Shown here one piece after another: positions 1-6,781 of a stretch of DNA of 23,997 nt (the stretch's first letter is position 1; the number at the start of each line of letters is the position of its first letter). Source of the stretch: a virus. Under the pieces are notes generated by a model. That model had not been told where the DNA came from and did no database searches. It saw only the letters and a program-made list of their open reading frames with translations. Position numbers and translations under genes: made by a program. Where the stretch lies: the IMG/VR virus record IMGVR_UViG_3300017969_000148, positions 1-23,997 of that record; one strand, written 5' to 3'.

Positions 1-317
1 CAAGGTTGTGTTGTTTGTAAGTTTTCCATAACCTTAGCATACAACCATTGAGCGATATCTAAATTCTTATATTCATCAGGCATAAACCATTCACCTTGAC
101 ATACGCCGTCAAAAGTCTTTTGATCTACATCTAGTGGGATATATTTCTGTAGTTTGTCAAAGCCTTGTTCTTCCATCGCGGCATTGAATTTATCTATATC
201 ATCGTTTGCATCGCACAACACCACATGAACTTTATCCGCATGACCTGAATAGATCATATCGATTAAATCGCGGTTAGAGAATCTTGGTATTCCTAGTGAA
301 TCTGTTTTCATAAGCAT
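1..317 (-). CDS. Unrecognised phage protein, C-terminus cut by window edge
   Basis: This leftward reading frame is open from position 317 to the window edge, giving about 105 residues of the N-terminal part. It starts MLMKTDSLGIPRF; the in-frame second ATG at 311 (MKTDSLG) is an equally possible start. Neither ATG has a clear Shine-Dalgarno sequence. A sigma70-like promoter (TTGACA, 17 bases, TAAAAT) lies directly upstream and would start transcription at about the first ATG, so a leaderless or very short-leader mRNA is possible. The protein is soluble-looking, rich in Asp and Glu, and has a segment FDGVCQGEWFMPDEYK followed by a helical stretch. I do not recognise the family. It follows the 79-residue gene at 327-566 with a small gap and may be outside the late structural unit, since its promoter differs from the late ones. 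Confidence 0.75.
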   Translation of the reverse strand, partial: MLMKTDSLGIPRFSNRDLIDMIYSGHADKVHVVLCDANDDIDKFNAAMEEQGFDKLQKYIPLDVDQKTFDGVCQGEWFMPDEYKNLDIAQWLYAKVMENLQTTQP

Positions 318-323
318 TAATGT

Positions 324-352
324 ATTTTACGATACATTTATCAGATTGTCAA
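324..352 (-). promoter_or_regulatory. Sigma70-like promoter for the leftmost gene
   Basis: Read leftward, a perfect -35 hexamer TTGACA (347-352) is followed after exactly 17 bases by TAAAAT (324-329), five of six matches to TATAAT. The -10 overlaps the stop codon of the 79-residue gene. The expected start of transcription is about 316-319, at the candidate ATG at 317. A weak late-promoter-like GATAAATG (335-342) lies inside the spacer. This would use host RNA polymerase with its housekeeping sigma factor. Confidence 0.55.
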
Positions 353-566
353 GACCTTTATTGCCATTTTCTTGGTCTTGCTGTTGATTTAATTTTTGTT
401 TTGCTCTGCGGGATTGTAATTCTAACTTATACTCTTCAATCAGCATTGTAATCTGCATTTGTACACCTGCATTTGCTGTTTGCCAATATCTTTTTTGCAG
501 TTGGAAATATCTTTCCTCTAGTTCATTGTCAGAGTATGTTGATAAATCGCCTGTACCTGGGTGCAT
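327..566 (-). CDS. Small helical phage protein, 79 residues, function unknown
   Basis: The start ATG (564-566) lies one base after the stop codon of the 200-residue gene upstream (TAA, C, ATG), so translation is probably coupled; the candidate ribosome site is only a weak GGAAG. The protein is predicted to be mostly helical: a central segment with YFQLQKRYWQTANAGVQMQI leads into a charged Lys/Arg/Glu helix and a Gln/Asn-rich tail. There is no Cys, no signal peptide and no membrane segment. It closes the structural block and is most likely co-transcribed from the late promoter at 1188-1195. No family is assigned; a small virion or assembly protein is possible from position alone. Confidence 0.75.
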   Translation of the reverse strand: MHPGTGDLSTYSDNELEERYFQLQKRYWQTANAGVQMQITMLIEEYKLELQSRRAKQKLNQQQDQENGNKGLDNLINVS

Positions 567-567
567 G

Positions 568-1170
568 TTATGCTTCCGAGAATTCGCCTACTTTTCTACC
601 AAACACTGTAGCACCACCGTTTGATGTCCAAAACTCTAAAATAACAATATTATCGTTATTTAGAGTAACAGTACTAGTCATCGAATCATCAACGTAAAGT
701 ACGCCGCCGCCGAAGATAGTAAATTCAACATCGGTTGAATTTGTATTGCCGTCTGCTCTTGCAATTTCTAATGTAATTTTTGCAAGTCTATCTTCGTTAT
801 TACCTCCAGCACTTGAAGGTAAAGGCCATTCAGAAAGAACAACTGTTTTATCCCCGCCGAAGCGTAAAATTTGATAGTGACCGTTTGTAAAGTTGACTTG
901 AGGAGTTTCTGGACCGTCTGTAAATGTTGTAGACTGTAAAACTTTTTGTGTCGAACTATCTAAGTTTGCGTCAATAACTGCTGTACCAGCAAAATTATTC
1001 GCTTCATTTAACTTAACTGTGTTAGTTTGTAATGCTTCTATTTCTGTTTTAGCATTGCTAAAATTTGATTCAATAATAGAAAAATTATCTCTAAAGCCAC
1101 GTGTATCGTTGTCTACACCTGCTTGTGGATAGTTTACATCTATTTCATTTACTCTAATGTTACTGGCCAT
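568..1170 (-). CDS. Fibre-like virion structural protein, 200 residues
   Basis: The ATG at 1170 (MASNIRVNEIDVNYPQAGV) is chosen over an upstream TTG at 1185, because a GAGG ribosome site (1180-1183) lies nine bases before this ATG and would be inside the longer frame. The N-terminus has a variant of the docking-like motif seen in the neighbouring fibre proteins (DNDTRGFRDNFSIIESNFSN), followed by a short helical segment that may form a coiled coil (to about residue 55). The rest looks beta-rich with Thr/Asn/Gly and ends with VFGRKVGEFSEA. A late promoter core GATAAATA lies 17 bases upstream. The likely role is a small tail or baseplate-associated structural protein. This is inferred from the shared N-terminus and context, not from a recognised fold. 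Confidence 0.82.
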   Translation of the reverse strand: MASNIRVNEIDVNYPQAGVDNDTRGFRDNFSIIESNFSNAKTEIEALQTNTVKLNEANNFAGTAVIDANLDSSTQKVLQSTTFTDGPETPQVNFTNGHYQILRFGGDKTVVLSEWPLPSSAGGNNEDRLAKITLEIARADGNTNSTDVEFTIFGGGVLYVDDSMTSTVTLNNDNIVILEFWTSNGGATVFGRKVGEFSEA

Positions 1171-1187
1171 ATTTTTTTTCCTCAAAG

Positions 1188-1195
1188 TATTTATC
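1188..1195 (-). promoter_or_regulatory. T4-type late promoter core GATAAATA
   Basis: Read leftward the core is GATAAATA, 7 of 8 matches to the T4 late consensus TATAAATA. It is 17 bases before the ATG of the 200-residue gene, with a GAGG ribosome site between. The same core precedes three other genes in this window. Confidence 0.7.
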
Positions 1196-1200
1196 TTGTT

Positions 1201-4200
1201 TTAAACGTTATATTGATAATTTGGAAATAGAATGTATTGTTCATTCACATTATCAAGCGTTCTATCAATTATATATCTATCTATTGTAAAGTCGATATTT
1301 TTTACATCAAAATTTCCTTGATTGATTTCATTTTTAATGTTTAATAAAATATCTGCACTTCTTCCTGGTTTACAATAGCAGACTGGAACTGCTGTTGTGT
1401 AATCCAATTCTCTTAGTTCGGTATCTGCTTGCGGTGTACGCATCCATAGTGGAAGATACAATCTATCATTACCGCCTGTTATTTCAATCCTATCTCTCAT
1501 ATGATCAATATTTGAATTATAACGTATATTGTCAGATGTTTGTGCTACATTAACACTAGTATTATCTGCTTTAATTGTTGTATGTGTAGGTCTTATACGC
1601 ATTGGTTCGCTATCTGCTTTAAGAAGTGTAACGGTAATTTCTTGATCGCCACGAATAGTAATAGTAAAGTCTTCGTTATCTGCGTCTATAGCAATATTAC
1701 TTCCTTCTCTAGGATCTATTATAATTTCTTCTTGGCTAGGAACAATAAATCTTACTGTTTGTCTACCATAGATAGGAACTTCCGAAATACCACTTGCTGT
1801 ATTTGTATTGTCATCTGCAATAGAGTATTCTATACTGTCAACTGTTAGTCTGTTTTTATTGGTGATTGTAAACGACTTTTTCGTTGTTCCTTGTTTTGGT
1901 TTTTGCGGATCTATTACTTCTATATAAACAACTTCGTATATAGTTTCTGTGGTGCCAGGTTCTCTAGCAATCGCAGTTTTAAACTCACCTAATCTAAGTC
2001 TACGTCTTTTGTGATGCTGGGCTGTTGCAGCAACAAAAACATCTACATTTTTAGATTCTATACCAGCATATGCTAACATCTGAATTTGTTTTTGGATACC
2101 AAATTCTGGATCATCTGGTCTATAAATATATTCTGGAACAAATACATCTGGATTACTAACGAATGTTTGATAACTATTTCTGTTTCTTTGTTCTAAAAGA
2201 GGACGCATATACAAGTTACTATAGCGCAAATTGTCTTCATCACTTACCTTTAAAACAAATTCTCTAGTAATTGCACTTAACCCAAATCTATCTCTTGCTT
2301 CTACAGTAAATTTGTACTCTCTATCAAATGTTGTTCGTTCGCCGCTTATACCGTCAAAGGTAGTTGCGTTTGCATCAAAGGTTGTTAATCCAGGACCATT
2401 TACATCTTGATACTGTCTAGGGCGTCCTATTAATTCTCCTGATCGATTTAATCTTATACCAAACGGTAAACGTCCGCTTTCTAGTGTGTAAATCAAACTA
2501 GTATCGGGTACAGTGGTGGTTGCTTGTACTCTTAGTGTACTTAAAAAGTTTGCCGGCAGTGTTCCTAGATCACTGTCGGTAATCCATCTAATTGTAGTAT
2601 CAATTTCACCTATAATTTGTATTTCAAAGGTTTTACTTTTAGAAGGAAAATCTACTAATTCGTCTGTTTCTGCAACAGCGACATCCTTGCTAAAGAAATC
2701 TCCTCTGAATAGTGCTATACCTATGTTACGTCCGTCTGTTATATTTCTTTGTAGAGGATTTTGTAGATTTAATTTATTTTCATTATCTCTTGTAATAGTT
2801 AATAGGGTTGAGCCGTTTTCTGTTCCGTAAAAGAATTCTGCAACTTTAGAAATCAAACGTGTAAATGCTGTACTAGGCATTCTAACAGCAAATGCACCAG
2901 TATTTTTTTGTTCTATTGTAATTTCACCCTGTACATATTTTCTGCTTAAGGATTGTATAAGCATATTGTTATTTGTTTCTTGATCTAACAACAGCTGGCT
3001 TGCAGCAACATATTGCCATCTTAGCGCATCAAACTCAAGAATAAATTCGCCGTTATCGTCGGTTATCGGAGCACCTAGTTCGTCAGTTACTGATTTAGCA
3101 GTAAAGGAATCACCGAGAACTACTACTTTCATAATCCCGTTACCACCTGATAAAGGTAGTTTGTCTATATTAGTATTTGGATTTAAAGCACCAGATTTTG
3201 TTGTGTGTATCATTAGTGTATTAACGTCAAATATTCGCAAGAAGTAAATTGTATTTGCATCTGCTCCTACTGGTAACTGACCTGTACTTTCTATTTGCAC
3301 TGGTGCTCCGTTGAGCGAGTCTGCATCAAGTCCGTGTAACGGAGATATAATATTACCTGCAATATATTGTTGTACTGTAGCATCTATAGAACTTTTGTCG
3401 CCGAAAGCTACTTGATATATTCCAGCCTGATATGTTTCATCACCGGCATAACTTGCATAGTCTCCTAGATTGTATTCTGTTCCAACAGTCATCTCTAAAC
3501 TAGAATTGCTTGCATATACTGCTCCAAAGTTTCTGTCTCTTACTGAATACTCTAGATAAGGTACTATGCTATCAATTGTATAAAATTCGTTTTGAGAAAA
3601 TCTTATCTGACGACCAAGAATTTTATCTTGCTGTTCGCCTGTAAGTTCGCGAACAAATAGATGATTTTGTTGGGCTACTCCTGGCTTTGTTAAACTTAAA
3701 GAAATATAAGGATCTAAAGAATTATCTAGAGTGATAGTATCATATTCAGGATTGGTGTCATCAACTGCTGTTACTTTATATTCTTTATCATAAAGTTTAA
3801 TAGATCTCGTTACAAGTTCTTTTAAATCGTCTACACCGTCTATATCACCAGTAAGATCTAGCTTACCTATTTTAAAGGTAGTTGCTCCTAACAGTGTGTC
3901 TTCGTAGAACGTGCCAAATATAGTTGCAGTTCCCGTATCACCTTCAAATCTAGTTGCTGTAACACTAAATTTATAGTTCTCTGTGATTGCTGGCTGATAA
4001 GGAACACGGCCTGTTACTTCGCCCGATTTGGTATCAAGTGACATGCCCGGAGGCAATTGACTAGGAGTACCGTCATCATTAAAATCGTCTAGAGTATAGT
4101 ATACTTGACCGTATAAAAATTCGTTCTCGATCACATCTAAAAACAAAGTTACATAGTTATTTGCTCGTCTAAATCCTAAGTCTCTTGGAGTTAACCATAC

Positions 4201-6000
4201 TGGGTTTCTAAGATATGTGTTATCTGCTGTAAATATGCCTGTTCCTGATTGCATAATTGCGTTATCAGCACGTAGGTAATCATCGCCTACTAGGTATACA
4301 TTAAATTCTCTTTTTACAAAAGTATCACCGTCTGTAACTGTAACTATAAACGGATAGTAACGATTTAATTTTTTAGGTATAAGTGTAGGTATATTAAAAT
4401 CATAGTTTTCTAAATCATAAAAATAAGTACCGTATCCGTTAGCACTTTTTACATTATAATCAGCCATAATACTGTCATATAAATCTTGATCATATCCTGC
4501 ATCTTTTTGACTTCTAGCAAGAGCAAACAAAGGTTCAACAATACCTTGTATTTTTCCGTCGTCAGTTAATGTTAATCCCGGAGGTAGTTCTCCGTCGCCT
4601 TCAGCAATAAAGTATGATAGCGTATCGCCCGCGGGCAAGTCGTTGTCATCTGCAAGCAGTTGATAATCGATTAACTCGTTATCTAAAACAAAATAATGAT
4701 TACTCGGTCCGGCATCTAATAATCCTGAAGGTGTTAACCAATAAGGTTCATCTGGTCCTGAAGTAATTATTTCAAAAGTTCTATCTTCAGTTCTAGCATT
4801 AAAGTAGGCACGTAAAACAAATCTCGATACTGTGTCTCTTTCTACCTCAAAAGGAGTTCCTTTAATTGCGGTGCCTTCAATTCGTAATCCAGCAGGCAAT
4901 GATCCTGCTATTAGCTCTATTCTTGGACTTATACCGTTTGCAACAGGTAATCTTATTTCAATAGTATTTCTTTCTATAATAGTACTTAAAATATTACCAC
5001 TACCTAAGTTCCACAAACTCTCTACATATCTTTGTTCGCCTAATCCTGCTGTTCTTGCTTGTTTAGTTTGATTACCAAAAAAATAAGGATATGCAGGTTC
5101 TTCAAGTGTTAAATCTGTAAATGTTATAAAATATGCATATGTTCCGTTCGGAAACTCTGGAGTTTTACAATATCTTCCGTTGTATTGATCAAGTGTCCCT
5201 ATATTTTCAATGTACTCATAGTCTTGTATATAAGTTCCTAGTTCTAAGGTATAAAGATCATCACCTATATCTATTTGATCTGTTTCTTTGTATCCTTCTG
5301 GTCTATGTCTATCGTTTGTTTTTAACCTATAACTAGATGACATTACAGATGCTCTGCTGTTAGTATCGTCAGGGTCTTTATATCCGTACGGACCGTATAT
5401 AGGATATCCATCAAAGCAAAATCCTATTATCTTACTGTGTCCGTCTGCATGTCGCATGTGATCTTTACCGAACGAAGTATCTCCATAATATTTGTTAGTA
5501 GAATATACTTTTGCATCTTGGAAAACACTTTTTAGAAACTCGCCGCTGTAATAGCCGTAAGACCCAAATGCATCTGGAGATCCTGTTGCTGCATCTAATT
5601 TAAATACAGATTTCAAACGAAAGACATCAAAATTTAATCCAGGATGAGGTTCTGAGCTACTTGTAGGTAGTTGCTGAATAGGAAAAGAAGGGCTATTTAA
5701 GAACACTCCGTTTGCAGCTATTCCGATAGGACCTGTACGTCTATCAGTAGCATTTTCACTATTACGTGTTCCTCTATAAGTAAATGTTAAATCTCTACTT
5801 TGTTTTGTAATATTATTATTTTCAAGGAAGTTTCGGCGTTCGTTTGCCCCATCATTAATTAAAGGGGTTCCAGCCGCCGCTGGAAACGGGTCACCATCTG
5901 TGACTAATCTAATTGTTTCGCCTTCTAACCCTATTTCTGTAATACTAGGATATTGTCCTGTGTTATCTGAAATAGCAATATCGTCAGGTTTAAATGCCAT
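1201..6000 (-). CDS. Large adhesin/tail protein with YHYH domain and Ig-like repeats, 1599 residues
   Basis: The start ATG at 5998-6000 follows a GGGAG ribosome site (about 6008-6012) and a late promoter. Residues about 75-310 resemble a YHYH domain: GPIGIAANGVFLNSP (90-104), HSKIIGFCFDGYPIYGPYGY (188-207), then LDQYNGRYCKTPEFPNGTYA and PAYPYFFG near 303-309. Beyond it are several putative Ig-like (He_PIG type) units, recognised by short signatures such as GSLPAGLRIEGTAIKGTP, LPPGLTLTDDGKIQGIV, LPPGMSLDTKSGEVTGRV and LPFGIRLNRSGELIGRP. A middle segment (LHGLDADSL ... FLRIFDVNTLMIHTT) is related to one in the 2901-residue protein. There is no signal peptide, as expected for a virion protein. 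It is probably a long tail or host-recognition fibre. The YHYH assignment is by motif memory; binding partners are unknown. Confidence 0.88.
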   Translation of the reverse strand: MAFKPDDIAISDNTGQYPSITEIGLEGETIRLVTDGDPFPAAAGTPLINDGANERRNFLENNNITKQSRDLTFTYRGTRNSENATDRRTGPIGIAANGVFLNSPSFPIQQLPTSSSEPHPGLNFDVFRLKSVFKLDAATGSPDAFGSYGYYSGEFLKSVFQDAKVYSTNKYYGDTSFGKDHMRHADGHSKIIGFCFDGYPIYGPYGYKDPDDTNSRASVMSSSYRLKTNDRHRPEGYKETDQIDIGDDLYTLELGTYIQDYEYIENIGTLDQYNGRYCKTPEFPNGTYAYFITFTDLTLEEPAYPYFFGNQTKQARTAGLGEQRYVESLWNLGSGNILSTIIERNTIEIRLPVANGISPRIELIAGSLPAGLRIEGTAIKGTPFEVERDTVSRFVLRAYFNARTEDRTFEIITSGPDEPYWLTPSGLLDAGPSNHYFVLDNELIDYQLLADDNDLPAGDTLSYFIAEGDGELPPGLTLTDDGKIQGIVEPLFALARSQKDAGYDQDLYDSIMADYNVKSANGYGTYFYDLENYDFNIPTLIPKKLNRYYPFIVTVTDGDTFVKREFNVYLVGDDYLRADNAIMQSGTGIFTADNTYLRNPVWLTPRDLGFRRANNYVTLFLDVIENEFLYGQVYYTLDDFNDDGTPSQLPPGMSLDTKSGEVTGRVPYQPAITENYKFSVTATRFEGDTGTATIFGTFYEDTLLGATTFKIGKLDLTGDIDGVDDLKELVTRSIKLYDKEYKVTAVDDTNPEYDTITLDNSLDPYISLSLTKPGVAQQNHLFVRELTGEQQDKILGRQIRFSQNEFYTIDSIVPYLEYSVRDRNFGAVYASNSSLEMTVGTEYNLGDYASYAGDETYQAGIYQVAFGDKSSIDATVQQYIAGNIISPLHGLDADSLNGAPVQIESTGQLPVGADANTIYFLRIFDVNTLMIHTTKSGALNPNTNIDKLPLSGGNGIMKVVVLGDSFTAKSVTDELGAPITDDNGEFILEFDALRWQYVAASQLLLDQETNNNMLIQSLSRKYVQGEITIEQKNTGAFAVRMPSTAFTRLISKVAEFFYGTENGSTLLTITRDNENKLNLQNPLQRNITDGRNIGIALFRGDFFSKDVAVAETDELVDFPSKSKTFEIQIIGEIDTTIRWITDSDLGTLPANFLSTLRVQATTTVPDTSLIYTLESGRLPFGIRLNRSGELIGRPRQYQDVNGPGLTTFDANATTFDGISGERTTFDREYKFTVEARDRFGLSAITREFVLKVSDEDNLRYSNLYMRPLLEQRNRNSYQTFVSNPDVFVPEYIYRPDDPEFGIQKQIQMLAYAGIESKNVDVFVAATAQHHKRRRLRLGEFKTAIAREPGTTETIYEVVYIEVIDPQKPKQGTTKKSFTITNKNRLTVDSIEYSIADDNTNTASGISEVPIYGRQTVRFIVPSQEEIIIDPREGSNIAIDADNEDFTITIRGDQEITVTLLKADSEPMRIRPTHTTIKADNTSVNVAQTSDNIRYNSNIDHMRDRIEITGGNDRLYLPLWMRTPQADTELRELDYTTAVPVCYCKPGRSADILLNIKNEINQGNFDVKNIDFTIDRYIIDRTLDNVNEQYILFPNYQYNV

Positions 6001-6021
6001 ATAAAAACTCCCTATATAGCA

Positions 6022-6029
6022 TATTTATC
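6022..6029 (-). promoter_or_regulatory. T4-type late promoter core GATAAATA
   Basis: Read leftward, ACGATAAATATG surrounds the core. The identical 12 bases occur before the 1178-residue gene at about 13125-13136. It lies 21 bases upstream of the YHYH-protein start, with a GGGAG ribosome site between them. Confidence 0.75.
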
Positions 6030-6038
6030 GTTAAACTA

Positions 6039-6755
6039 TTAGAAGAAGCCGCCGTCAATGTTACGTAATTCAGGTGTTTGGAAAGTTCCGAGATCAACTT
6101 CTGTTTGTCCTATCATCCATTCTAGAATGTTATCTACTGTGTCAGAAAATGAACCAAAATCAAATCCGGCTGTAAGTGTATCCTGGAATGCTTGTAGATC
6201 TCTTACATCTATGCCGTATACTAGTCCAGTTACTCCGCCTTCTAGTGCAGCATTCACTGTTGTTGCAGATACTGTGTTAACGTTAATAATATTGTTATTT
6301 AATGCATCTAGCGTACCGCCTAATTGCGGAGTAGTATCTGTTACAATATCAGATTCTGTATTTGTAATTGTAAGTGTGTCATTTACTAAAGAAGTGCTAA
6401 TACCTTCTCCGCCGACAATATTTAAAGTGCTACCTTCTGCAAGTATAATGCTGCCACTTTCAGAACTAACTATTAGTTGTTGAAGGCCGCCAACTGCATC
6501 AAATGTAATAGTGTTCTCAGAAGAAGTAAGACTAATATTTGTTCCGCCTATTAACTTTTTAAATTGTAAGTCGTAATTGACTCTGTTAGAAAACACACCT
6601 TCACCTACATTACCTAGGTTACTAGCAGTTGTCTGTTCATCGTCTCGTAGGTCTAGTTCTTCAAAATTTTGATTAATTTTGATCATTGCTTCACGAAGGT
6701 CATCCCCTGTACCGTCGTTTGCAATATTTCCTACATTTATTAGTGATATAGCCAT
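6039..6755 (-). CDS. Fibre-like virion structural protein, 238 residues
   Basis: The start at 6755 follows a GGAG site with seven bases spacing. Residues 1-34 hold the clearest copy of the shared N-terminal motif: INVGNIANDGTGDDLREAMI, then KINQNFEELDL. The middle is beta-rich, low-complexity fibre-like sequence (GGTNISLTSSENTITFDAVG; DTTPQLGGTLDALNNNIINV). The C-terminus (GFDFGSFSDTVDNILEWMIG ... VDLGTFQTPELRNIDGGFF) is distinct and resembles the ending of structural proteins in marine T4-like phages. The gene lies 21 bases after the subtilase gene. It is probably a tail or baseplate accessory fibre; its exact position in the virion is not known. Confidence 0.82.
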   Translation of the reverse strand: MAISLINVGNIANDGTGDDLREAMIKINQNFEELDLRDDEQTTASNLGNVGEGVFSNRVNYDLQFKKLIGGTNISLTSSENTITFDAVGGLQQLIVSSESGSIILAEGSTLNIVGGEGISTSLVNDTLTITNTESDIVTDTTPQLGGTLDALNNNIINVNTVSATTVNAALEGGVTGLVYGIDVRDLQAFQDTLTAGFDFGSFSDTVDNILEWMIGQTEVDLGTFQTPELRNIDGGFF

Positions 6756-6773
6756 TTACTTCTCCGTTGTATG

Positions 6774-6781
6774 TATTTAGC
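6774..6781 (-). promoter_or_regulatory. Possible weak late promoter (GCTAAATA)
   Basis: Read leftward, GCTAAATA differs from the local core GATAAATA at one position. It overlaps the stop codon of the subtilase gene and lies 18 bases before the 238-residue gene. Chance similarity is possible because the region is AT-rich. Confidence 0.35.

Noticed and set aside
1171-1185. TTG start at 1185 for the 200-residue protein
   Set aside because: It would place the GAGG ribosome site inside the coding sequence; the ATG at 1170 has correct spacing and gives the MASN start.
2121-2128. TATAAATA on the plus strand
   Set aside because: It lies inside the leftward YHYH-protein gene and no supported plus-strand gene follows, so it is most likely chance in AT-rich coding sequence.
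6058-6483. 141-codon plus-strand open frame
   Set aside because: Antisense to the 238-residue fibre-like gene; its Ser/Val/Pro-rich content is what the reverse strand of Asn/Thr/Gly-rich fibre coding would give.
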